From the NCBI GenBank assembly GCA_963575645.1, contig OY754469.1, positions 21,036,001-21,100,000 on the forward strand: a stretch of 64,000 nt of DNA. Direction: 5' to 3'. Made by a program: the position numbers and the translations under genes. This DNA is from Xanthostigma xanthostigma. Taxonomy: Eukaryota > Arthropoda > Insecta > Raphidioptera > Raphidiidae. How positions within the stretch are numbered: position 1 is the stretch's first letter; each line of letters begins with the position of its first letter. Under the pieces are notes generated by a model, which was not told the origin of the DNA, searched no databases, and was given only the letters and a program-made list of their open reading frames with translations. Shown one piece after another: positions 24,230-33,759 of the stretch.

Positions 24230-24473
24230 TTTCGGCTACAGCAGCAATATTCTCGGCTGTTCTTGAGCGACGTGCACGGGTTTTATTCTTCACATCACTA
24301 ACTTGTCCCAACAGCTCGAATTTTTCAACCAATTTCTGTATTGCGGTCCGACAAGGTGCTTCACGACGATCCAAAAATGTTCGAGTTTTACGAATCGTCT
24401 CTGCCAAATTTTCACCATTTTTGTAGTGACTTTTAATAATTTCAGTGCGTTGTTGAAGCGTGTATCGTTCCAT
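24204..24473 (-). pseudogene. Mariner transposase, N-terminal part
   Basis: Starts at ATG with MERYTLQQRTEIIKSHYKNG. Residues ~1-60 look like the helix-turn-helix region (insect DUF4817-like) that binds the element's inverted repeats, followed by a basic linker (KTRARRSRTAENIAAV). After ...AAVAES the frame leaves the family sequence and ends after 89 codons, where an internal deletion of roughly 110 residues has fused it out of frame to the C-terminal part. It cannot encode an active transposase, but it could give a truncated DNA-binding fragment. Confidence 0.85.
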
Positions 24474-24599
24474 TTTTATTAATGGCGTAGTTTCTACTTG
24501 TCAAATGTCAAAAAATGACAATTCCAAAAGTGACATCTACCGAAATAGCGGGCTATTCAAAATAACACCTCTTATTGGAAAACCCTTTATTATCATGAC

Positions 24600-25800
24600 G
24601 TTATATTGAAATACTTGTATACGTTCTGATGTTCATTAGAATATATCGATCAAATACACTATAAAATATTAAAATTAAAATACTTTTTTTCAAAACAATT
24701 AGTCCCACGAAATCAGAACTATACAAACCCGATTTTTTTAACTTTGACATTATAATAGAAGAACATTCACGACCGGTGCTGTGCATCTATAATAATATGT
24801 TTTAATTTTTAAACATATTTTTTTTTGTTTGCACAAATACGGCCCTGTTTTAATAACGGACTTCTCGCGTGTTATGCTATTAACGAAACTTACATAATCA
24901 GGAACGTTGAATTTTTATTTTTATTTGAGTAATCGCCAATCTTGTGATGTAGTACTAAATTGTACAGCCCTATAATTAATGCTTATGCAATTACTAAATA
25001 ACTTACGTAAGAATAATTTCTGTATGCGGAAAATGTAAGTTTCATCAATTAAAGGATTAATAATAATTATTTGACGATTAATATTTTGTTAAATGGTTAA
25101 TTAATGAAACAACTTTTTTAAAATATAATAACATATTGAATATTGTTATATGTTAAATATTATAAATAATATATACTAATACAAATGCATTCAATCTGTT
25201 TGAATATTTGAAAAGCACAATGTTTACAAAACTACTCACCTTTTAAATACAGGTGAACTTCTAAAATTAGTATTCTATTTCCTCATTTGTAAATTCACCA
25301 TTTAGTTCGTGTCAGATTTGTCAGGCTTCATATTTTAACTCGATTAATATTATAACCATTATATCAACCAGTTCTAAATCTTATCACAGTTGACTTTTAT
25401 TCTAGAATAAAGACGTACGGAAAGACATTACTTATATAAAACTAAATTAGAACGACCGACCGCACTGTCAGAAAATCTGAAACTGAATTTAAAAAGCATA
25501 GTAACATTAACTGTATAGATAATTAATTAATCTGTTACATAACTAGCACTAGAACTAGATATTTGGATAAAAGTCAAACGAGTCAAAAGAAATAAATTGT
25601 GAAGATCAACGGTGCTCAAATTGTTTTTATTTTACACTCATGCAAAGGGATTTTATAAGGTTTTCAATGGGTAAATCAATTTTAATGCTGATTTATTTAT
25701 AGTACAGATTGTTTTTCCGGTTAGATGGAATATAATAAAAGTAATGAGACACAAAGAACACACAAACAAAATGTGAATTAATACCTACATAAATTGTTTA
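24600..25800. other. AT-rich stretch, nothing recognised
   Basis: No coding frames or repeats are supported. Confidence 0.5.
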
Positions 25801-25808
25801 TAAAATAC

Positions 25809-25850
25809 TAGCTGCTACCCGCGGCTCCGCACGAGATTGAGGTGAAACAG
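25809..25850 (-). repeat. Helitron-type 3' terminus (minus strand)
   Basis: On the minus strand it reads GCGGAGCCGCGGGTAGCAG then CTAG before T: a short GC hairpin, a spacer and CTAG, the usual Helitron end. The other end was not found. Confidence 0.4.
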
Positions 25851-26119
25851 CGACAACGACTCAACCGTATTGTAATACCACTTTAAAAAACAATGATTAT
25901 ACACTATAATATAACCTGAATTTGAAATTGTATTACTCAATATTTGGATGTTTAAATTCCATTGGGGTCAGCGGCCATTATTCTTTCGATATGGTTAATC
26001 ACGTTAGACGCTGATTACCTCAGCTGTTTAGCATCTATAACCTACAATCTCTCTTTCTCTCTCTCACTAACGTGTTTTATAAAAATATCGGTATGGAAAA
26101 CCACGCATAACGTCCATGT

Positions 26120-26290
26120 TCCAAAATCACTTTTGAAATAATCTTCTTGGTTTCCGGGCTTGTATGCCGTGGTCCATTGGTATTTCTACCTAACGTTTCG
26201 TCTCCAACTGCGGTAGACATTATCAAAGGCGATGTGGTAGCGGGCGAAGCCCGAAAACCAAAAAGATTTGAATCAACACCGGCCGTAAAT
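26120..26290 (-). mobile_element. Penelope-type terminal fragment with hammerhead-like core
   Basis: The minus strand reads TTGATAATGTCTACC, then GGAGACGAAACGTTAGG, in which GTCTCC-like and GGAGAC strands can pair before the GAAAC box. It is followed by CCAATGGACCACGGCATACA, text I associate with insect Penelope-like repeats. A nearby GGGCGAAGCCC forms a small hairpin. Fragment only. Confidence 0.45.
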
Positions 26291-26294
26291 GCCT

Positions 26295-27060
26295 ACACAC
26301 TTGCATTTTTTAAATAATTTGTAATATGGAAAATTGTGTATGTTGACAGAAAAAAATGCTGAGGCAAACACACGTTTGTCTGTGTCTATTTGTCTTATAT
26401 AATATTTTTACACCAAGCAATATTTTTTTTGCCCCTAACAAGGGGTGACATCCAAATAGACTATCCGATCCAGTAGATACAAATAAATATTTGTTTGCTT
26501 CAAATCTTATCATGTTGATTTGGTTGACACCAAAATCAATAATACTAAAGCAAAAATTTAATGATGAAAAAAAATACAGCTCTGCAGAATTTATTGATTG
26601 TGAACAAAAAAATTCGCAGACAGACACACACGCACAGTCGTCGTGCAGAAAACCAATACGTTATGAAGTAATACAATCTTGGACACGATTTCTCAATTCT
26701 ATCAGCTCCATACTTCCTTATGCTTCCAAAAAATGAAAGTAAAATTCCTTATAGAACACCGAAGAGTTTCTTTAATTATAAAATGAAGGGAAGTAAATGT
26801 TCTTGACTGAACAAAAATGTAAAATTGAAGACAAATTAATAACGTTTTTATGAAAAATTCACTGAATATTATGACGCATGAATGAATAATTTCACTTCAT
26901 CAAGCTCTCGTATTTTTTACGGTTACATACATAAAATTGTATGGATTGTAATAAATTCTTTATGAGCTTCTTTATCAACGAAATAATCAGTCCATTTCAC
27001 GAACTGAACTCATTGGGGTAAAGTTGTTTAATTTACCCGTTTCAAAATATGATATAAATT
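26295..27060. other. AT-rich stretch with overlapping unsupported frames
   Basis: Frames of 105 (-) and 81 (+) codons overlap at 26310-26736. Neither has a motif or splice context. Confidence 0.35.
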
Positions 27061-27072
27061 AATACACTAAGC

Positions 27073-27517
27073 CAGGGGTCGGCAACCTGCGGCTCTTTTG
27101 ATGTAAAGTTGCGGCTCTCCAGTTCCATACGCCAAAAATGATTATTTTATTATATAAACCCTTAAAAATCGTCCAATCGATCCATGATTGAGTACCATGT
27201 CTATCTCTTAACCATTTCCACTCGCGTCTCACCGCGACGTGTCGTCCTCTGATATATATATGTTACGGTTAATACAAGAAAGTAGTTTATTCGCGAATTA
27301 ACCAACGTCAAGGATTGGTTAATTCGGGTAATTAGCCGATTAATTCACGAATTAACTACTTTCTTGTATTAACCGTAACATATATATATGATACCTATTT
27401 AAGTATAAGCAAATACTATAATACTGAAACGAATTTGTTTAGTGGCTCTTTAAAAACTGGGTAATTTTGTAAATTGTAACTTTCGGCTCTACCGTCTCAA
27501 AAGGTTGCCGACCCCTG
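27073..27517. mobile_element. hAT non-autonomous element, 445 bp
   Basis: Terminal inverted repeats CAGGGGTCGGCAACCT and GGTTGCCGACCCCTG are classic hAT ends. Flanks CACTAAGC (27065-27072) and CACTAAAC (27518-27525) match at 7 of 8 bases, a typical hAT 8-bp target duplication. Subterminal GGCTCT motifs recur in both orientations. It contains a nested palindromic insertion at 27262-27379. Confidence 0.88.
27262..27379. mobile_element. 118-bp palindromic insertion nested in hAT element
   Basis: GTTACGGTTAATACAAGAAAGTAGTT at the left and its reverse complement at the right continue as imperfect inverted arms of ~50 bp containing TTCGCGAATTAA-type repeats. Flanks are (AT)n on both sides, so the target duplication is blurred. 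There is no similarity to hAT sequence, so it is a separate, later insertion. Confidence 0.75.
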
Positions 27518-27684
27518 CACTAAACCAAAAAAGAAAAATTGTATACATACAAATGTTCAATATTTTTTTTTTGCCTTTTTTCAACGAAATTTCTTCTCAA
27601 TATTTGTAAATATTTTTTTGATATTTATTCAAATATAATCAGCAAGATAAAATTATATATGAATAATAATGAATATAATTTTAA

Positions 27685-28231
27685 AGAATAGCTACTGTAT
27701 GCTATATTGTTAAGAAACACCCATTGTTACAATGCTATATTAGAAAGAGAGCTAATTTCTTAGCTTAACGTTAGATATAAACTTTCACAGAAGCAAGAGG
27801 TATGGGTGAATCAAAGATGAAATTGTTTCCTTTCATTAAGCGTTTCAACCTAAGAAACACGAAAAGTTTTCGCTATTAACAGATCTTAACGATACAGATA
27901 AATTCTGTGACTTAGGACTGCTTAATGAAAGGAAACTATTTCATCTTTGATTCACCCATATACCCCTCGCTTTTGTGAAGGTTCATATCGTTAAGCTAAG
28001 AAATTAGCTCTCGCATGATGTGAAAAAATAGTTACAATTTGCTATATATCAGAATGATTGATTGACGTTGTTTGTGTCACTGTGGAGTAATGAAACTCAG
28101 TCCGCCGCGAGAGTGGAAAGATTCGGGGTTCGTATCCCGACGGTGACATGTTTAAGAAATACAATTTTTCTAATATAGCATTGTAACAATGGGTCTTTCT
28201 TAACAATATAGCATACAGTAGCTATTCTTTA
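27685..28231. mobile_element. Composite foldback element
   Basis: Outer arms (27685-27750 and 28168-28231) are near-perfect inverted repeats: AAAGAATAGCTACTGTATGC... against ...GCATACAGTAGCTATTCTTT. A second inverted pair lies inside (about 27749-27845 and 27915-28013: GAGAGCTAATTTCTTAGCTT, GGTGAATCAAAGATGAAA). About 150 bp between the inner right arm and the outer right arm holds a tRNA-like cloverleaf. No protein frame. Confidence 0.8.
28076..28148 (+). pseudogene. tRNA-like cloverleaf (pseudo-tRNA or SINE head)
   Basis: Stems can be drawn in tRNA order: acceptor GTCACTG/CGGTGAC (7 bp), D stem GAGT/ACTC, anticodon stem TCCGC/GTGGA with 7-nt loop CGCGAGA, T stem TCGGG/CCCGA, then discriminator A. 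The B-box is GGTTCGTATCC. Position 33 is G instead of U and the T loop is 8 nt, so a working tRNA is unlikely. The loop would give CGA as anticodon. Its place inside the foldback suggests capture or a tRNA-derived SINE head. Confidence 0.5.
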
Positions 28232-28234
28232 AAA

Positions 28235-29190
28235 CTAATTAGAATTACGTACTATAGCGTAGCAAAATTCACATAAATGCATAATATAATAACAACACAT
28301 ACTGAAAATATACTTGTTTATTCTATCCCACTTATATACGTACTAGTGGTCGCCCGGTGGTCGAAAATCTACCGTATTTCATTAAATTTTTAAGTTTGAA
28401 CGTTATTGAGGTTCTTTTGTCATTATATGAATTTCTCCTGAATCGATTTTTTTTTATTATAAGTGCATTTTTGACAAGTTGGTCATTCATGCGAAATAAT
28501 ACAATAAAATATCAGTGTTAATTCATACACATCATGATGAACCATATGTTGAGCTCATCCTCTCATTAAAACGAAGAGAACGATGTATGTTTCATCATAA
28601 TGTGTGCGAATTAACAGACTCAAATCGGTACCATAACTTTTTTCTTTCCCATATTTATATATGATATCGTACTTTGTGACTTTTGCGTTTGATATGTCGA
28701 AAAATTAAAACTTTGACAAGTTTTTTAAAGTCAAGTTTAACTGATTGTCTTCAATAATCTAATACCCCAAGGTTAAATTAACAATTAATGTTATCCGTTC
28801 AAAAATGTTTAGTATTATATTTTTTACATATTCAGTTTTGCATTAATTAATTATATTATTATTTAAGTGGTAATTCTACACAATAAAACGTTATATAGCG
28901 ACATAATCTTGACTATTTTGTAATCTTTTCACTGTTTCGATTCATCCGATAAGTTACTGGATGTTCATAAGTAGAATTATTGATATCAAAAGATTAATAA
29001 ATTATGTAAATACCTAAGAAGCACAGTATTATTTATTAGGGCAAAGCTCATTCATCATATTTTCATAATAATGTTAACATTAAACGATAAATTAACTGTT
29101 AAAACTTAAATTGATAATCTGAAACATGTTTACATCTCTGCGGTTTTCCTCATTTTAAATATAAAAATAAATCAACTAAACTTTAACAAG
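28235..29190. other. AT-rich stretch
   Basis: A Helitron-type ACTAG followed by CGCCCGG occurs at about 28350. Otherwise no feature is supported. Confidence 0.4.
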
Positions 29191-29315
29191 CTCTAGCGGT
29201 TAAAGCGGAATAACAGTGAACTAAGCTTCACGCAGCAGTCGAGCTTTTCGCCGTCAGAAAGCGCTAGTGTGGAGGAAACACAAACGAACCGCATATCTGA
29301 CTTTATTATGCGGAA

Positions 29316-29385
29316 ATGACATGCCAGCTGCTAGCGTTAACTTGTGCCGCAGTAATTTTCTCAGGTTGGCATGACAATTTCAAAG
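29316..29385 (+). CDS. Candidate first exon with signal peptide
   Basis: ATG opens MTCQLLALTCAAVIFSGWHD, with a hydrophobic core LLALTCAAVIF shaped like a secretory signal peptide. The frame reaches a donor-like AAAG|GTAGTT at 29385, phase 1. Unspliced, it runs on into low-complexity Phe/Tyr sequence and stops at 29516. The ~120 bp upstream are GC-richer, with TATAAAAATA near 29160. No mature domain is visible, so the product is unknown. A secreted or membrane protein is inferred only from the leader. Confidence 0.3.
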
Positions 29386-29901
29386 GTAGTTCTTTTTTCA
29401 TATACAGGATGTTGTTTTATTTTTTCGTTTTTTATAGAAAACTTAGTTCAAATTCAGGTATAGATTTAACAGTGAACCAAACAAATATTTTTAAACGAAA
29501 TAAATTTTCATTATAAGAATAGGCAGAAAGAAGATAGTTGAAAAAATTATCCATCAGAGGTTTGTCAAAAACAAAATTCTCTGAAACCGCGTTTGCCGCT
29601 AATTCAAGTTGCGAGCATTTTTAAGATATACTCAGAGGAAACCGGGTATGAGAGACGCTACGCTGGACGGCGATAAAACATCGTTTTTCAATTTTCAAAA
29701 ATGAAAAATGAATTTTTTTAATAAAAAGTTATAGTGGGATGAAAAGTGCCTCCTTAAATAGGCACTGGTTTGAAAAGACCATCGCCAGCAGACATTATCG
29801 TAAGTTAAGCTACCTTCTAATTCAAATAAAATATACCTTAGGTAGGTACTAACATCGTTGACCCAAAAAAAATGAGTGCGTGTACTTATGTACACGCGCT
29901 A

Positions 29902-30264
29902 GAAGCTACACTTCTTTGGCGTGATTAAAAAGTCTAATTTTTTAATTTGCATGCAAAAAATTTATTGAAATAAAACAACAAAAGGACTGTTGTAGTGATA
30001 TAAGCATATTAAATATAGCTGTTTAAGACGCTACGCGCATGCGAACATAGTCTCTACCATACACTATCCTCCTCACTCAGTGAACCAAAAAACTTATTCT
30101 ATAGCGATATCTGGCGAAGGCATGTCCACTCGCCAATAGGCCAACCTCCAATCTGTTTGGTAGCTTCTGTTCAATTGGTAGCCTTTTGTATCCTGTTAAT
30201 TTTGACGTTACATTGTAAACATGCATTCTCATAATTTTTTCATACCGCGCCAAATGAAGTATAA
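29902..30264. mobile_element. TIR repeat family B (copy 1)
   Basis: Starts GAAGCTACACTTCTTTGGCG and ends with an inverted counterpart near CGCGCCAAATGAAGTATAAC. Colinear with 40143-40418 over ~280 bp: TTTGCATGCAAA, TTTATTGAAATAAAACAA, GACGCTACGC, TTTTTTCATA. No coding capacity. Confidence 0.65.
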
Positions 30265-30790
30265 CAAAAAAAAATTTATATAAAAAGTAGGTAATAAAAT
30301 TAGAATATGAAATAATTTCAAGGAGCCAGATAAATGAACTCACTGTTTTTTTACAGAGGGACGGCGATGCAAAACTTTTGCTCACAGGTATCATCTAGTG
30401 TCGGTACGGGTACAAATTATCAAATCTTAATTAGAAAGCATCAAAATTATAATATATAAAAACATCTTTGTAGCCAATGCTACCGCCTACCGCATACATT
30501 TTGCTGGACTAATCTCGGTCGAAAGTTCAGGCAAGCGAGCGATATTTTATTGGCGCTAATCGTGAGCTTACAAGATTAGAAAAACAGTTTTTCAAACAAA
30601 TAAGTCACAATTCAAAAATTGAAACTTTATATCTGATAGTTCAATTTCCTGGCATTTTATTCCACCTTGCGCACCCCACTTCGGTGGTTAGTGGAAGGCG
30701 GCTGTAAAGAGTTGTATAAGTATCATTTACGTCGAGTAAAAAAAATGCGTTTTTTACGTTTGAAGAAATGTATTCACTCCTAAATCAAAA
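30265..30790. other. Stretch with no supported feature
   Basis: AT-rich; no gene, tandem or inverted repeat is recognised. Confidence 0.45.
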
Positions 30791-30877
30791 AGTTTGTTTG
30801 AATTCGAGACCCATAACTCCAGTATCCGACAATCCCTCTGGCTTGAAATCCTGGTCATTTCCCTATGGGCGACTCAC

Positions 30878-30935
30878 CCAGCGCCCTTTTGTCAAAGAAA
30901 ACCAACTGTCCCGATAGCAGCGTATACAGCAACAT
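30878..30935 (-). CDS. Candidate short first exon, minus strand
   Basis: The minus-strand ATG (context AAAAAATGT) opens MLLYTLLSGQLVFFDKRAL, a hydrophobic leader, and ends at CTGG|GTGAGT, a consensus donor, phase 1. The patch is GC-richer than its flanks. A plus-strand frame (30794-30982, 62 codons) covers the same patch, and I cannot exclude that the composition alone explains both. No family is recognised. Confidence 0.22.
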
Positions 30936-31505
30936 TTTTTGGTCAATTTTATGTCAATTTATGTCTTAATCTTTATGTCTAAAAGTATTAATAAAACATT
31001 TAGTATGTATCAAAAAACTTTTTTAATATAGGTTAAAATTAAAACCGCCAAAACGAGGTCTATTAGGTCTTTATTACGATTGAATTGAGAAGTCTACCCT
31101 GTTGGATCCTGCAAATAACGGGATCCAGTCCAGCAGGACTAAAATGGTTCAGTCCCGCAAATACCATGGACTGAAATTATTTTGTGGGATTGCATTCCCT
31201 TGATCAGTCCGACTTTTCTTTCAGGAAATCTTTCAACATTTTTTTTTTCTAATTCAAATCGGTTCTGTAACTCATGTCAAGGAAACTCTGTTTTTTCTTG
31301 ACACAAATGAACAAATATATTTAATAAAACTAATGCCATCTGCAAACAGAAATTTGGTTTCCTCAAATTAGCTCGGATACTTAATTAGTTCAAAACTTCA
31401 ATCAGAATTTATCGGAGTAAATATCATGTCGCTTGTTTTGTCTCCGGCTGGTTGACAGACACAGATTCATATCAGCACTAATTAGCCCAAGGGGATGGAC
31501 TAGAA

Positions 31506-32039
31506 CAGAGGTCCCCAAACTTTTGTATCTCGTAGACCACTTGCCATGTTTTTCGGTTTTGGGTAGACCCCCTGCTTATCTGATATTGATTTTTTGCAAA
31601 TTCATTAATTTCAAATGTATTTTTGACAACCGGTATAGTGCTACTCACTTTGAACGATTTAAATTTATAACGGTAGTGAAATGTAGTGTGAAATGTTTAG
31701 TTTTATACATTTATTAATTAGATTCAAATTAAACTAATCAAATTAAAATTTACTTTCTGTTACATAAAATAACTGAGCAAAAAATAAATGCTTTTAGTGT
31801 GAGGGATGAACCTGATGTTTTAATAATAAATTTTCAACATTTGGCATCAATTTAGTTAGATTTAATCTTAAATCTCTTCGGTTAACGATGTCCAGTTTGT
31901 TTCTTTTTGTTAAAAGCATCACCATCGTTGACCCCCATTTTCATTTCATGGACCCCCAATTTTTTTCCCGCTGACATGGACCCCTTGCAAGTTGTCGTCG
32001 ACCCCTGGGGGTCGATATAGACCACTTTGGGAATCACTG
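31506..32039. mobile_element. hAT non-autonomous element, 534 bp
   Basis: Ends CAGAGGTCCCCAAACTT and AAGT...reverse of AGACCACTTTGGGAATCACTG are hAT-type. Flanks GACTAGAA (31498-31505) and GACTAGAG (32040-32047) match at 7 of 8. The interior has GTAGACC/GGACCCCC-type subterminal repeats. The 94-codon frame at 31433-31717 runs through the left end and is not a gene. Confidence 0.85.
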
Positions 32040-32480
32040 GACTAGAGGAATGTGCGGAGAAAAGGTTCCTTGTGGAATTAACCTACTAAATTTAATTTAT
32101 TACGTGTATCCAAACACCACATAGCATATCCTTCTATGGCGTTTAATTTTCTACCCCGTCGGTTCCGACACTTCTAATTAGATTAGAAAACGCTGGTATT
32201 AATATTGACACGTTTCGCTTTTGAATGTGTAAAAAAATGATGACATTTTTTTGTAAAAATTTGTATTATACATATAGTTCAAAGAGTAGCATATATAAAT
32301 ATTTATGTGTCTATAATGAACTAAGTGATCCCATTTATAATACGCTCAAAGACTTAGCTGATTTAGAATATACAGGAAATTCCACTGGCCATACTTATTG
32401 GATGCTTTGAGACAGAGATTTATAATTTAAAGACAGCCTAATATTTCTGTAGGGTATCGTACAGTTTATCTATATATTTA

Positions 32481-32645
32481 TCTATATATGTAAAACTCAA
32501 ACGCAAAAGTCTGTCCGACAAAAACTTTTGAACGGTAACTCCGACCATCATGAAATTTGAACACATCATTCATCTCGGTAAACTAAGATGAACGTGCGTA
32601 CTCATGTCCCTCCCCCCATTCAATCTTTTGCACCCGGGTAAAAGA
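32481..32645 (+). repeat. Repeat family C, Helitron-like 5' end (copy 1)
   Basis: TCTATATATG after A, then GTCCGACAAAAACTTTTGAACGGTAACTCCGA-type text and CATCTCGGTAAACTAAGATG. Inverted copies are at 47562-47672 and 58196-58360. The start with TC after A resembles Helitron 5' ends. Confidence 0.6.
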
Positions 32646-32649
32646 AAAA

Positions 32650-33240
32650 GTTTGCATCTTTATTACCTCAAAACTCAAGAACCACTTAATTAATTTTAAC
32701 ACTTTTTTTACTCTTTACAAACCTTTTTCTTGACAAGGTATCGTAAGCGAAGGTGGGTAATAAGCGAGAATAGTTATTTGCGCTAATACGTTGGATTGGA
32801 CAGTCTGTACTTGATATTTAAAATGACAGGTATTTAAATTTTTAAAAAAGCAATTGCTATGATTCCCTTTTTATTGTTTTATAAAAAAACACTTGAAATA
32901 ATATGACGTCTTTATTAGAAATAAACTGACATTTTTTCGGGTTCTTTCATTTTTTTCATGACTCCAAAATACATTTTCAATTTTTTGTTAAGTATATACC
33001 TAGAATAAGGTTCATATTCGCGGTTGTAAAGTATGAAATACTAAATGTTCGTATTAATTTGATGTCATAATACAAAGCTTCTGCCTATGGTTATAGAATG
33101 CATTAAGTAAACCAAAGGAACAAAAATTTGTATATTAACATTGCCAAACAACATGACGAAACATTTCTCAATCCGTATTAACAAAAAGCAACAAATTATA
33201 AACATTTTTAAAAGATCTCAAAGTGGCAGTAAAAGCTACA
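32650..33240. other. AT-rich stretch, nothing recognised
   Basis: No coding, tandem or inverted repeat signal. Confidence 0.5.
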
Positions 33241-33245
33241 CAGTA

Positions 33246-33748
33246 CAGACTCAATAATCTGGACTAATTAAAACCCAGATGATCAGGATTATTAAAAAAA
33301 TTAAGATTACTGCAAGTAATGTTAGTTATTTACAAAGTAATAGAAAAAGCGTTCTTAAAGGCGTTATTTATACAAAATACATTATACAAGTAAATACAAA
33401 ATATGATTTATACCTACTTATAAAACGTTAACAAGATAATAAATTGTACTTAACAATCATATACGTATTGTTGCAATATGAATATCATGTTGAGGCATAA
33501 AGTCTGTAATTTTAGTTTGGAAATCCATTTTTTAATTGCTCAAAATTTCGGTTTTTACTTGCAATGATAGCAATGATGCGGTGCCATAGTGAATTTTCTC
33601 CGAATTCTGTCATTCTATCGTTGCTTAAAAACACTTGTCCGGATTACCGAAACTGCAGGATTCCGGATTACAAAGAACATTATACAGTCAAGTGACTGTC
33701 CGAGTTACCAAAGAATCCATCGTATCAAATGTCGTTTTACCGAGTCTG
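33246..33748. mobile_element. pogo/Tigger-like non-autonomous element, 503 bp
   Basis: CAGACTC at the left and GAGTCTG at the right, each flanked by TA (33244-33245 and 33749-33750), as for pogo elements. Subterminal AATCTGGACTAATT and repeated CCGGATTACC/CCGAGTTACC text also fits. No transposase frame. Confidence 0.7.
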
Positions 33749-33759
33749 TATAATAGGAT

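Larger units (their letters stand above)
23684..24587 (-). mobile_element. Mariner-like element, internally deleted, DD41D type
   Basis: The terminal inverted repeat AAGGGTTTTCCAATAAGAGG... is perfect for about 30 bp at both ends (23684 and up to 24587), with TA at each flank. Length is 904 bp against ~1.3 kb for full mariners. Two minus-strand frames cover the two ends of a Tc1/mariner transposase; the middle, including the first catalytic Asp, is missing. Intact termini mean it could be moved in trans if a related transposase exists. Confidence 0.88.

Noticed and set aside
28076-28148. Functional tRNA gene with anticodon CGA
   Set aside because: U33 is replaced by G, the T loop has 8 nt and it lies inside a foldback element, so it is kept only as a tRNA-like pseudogene.
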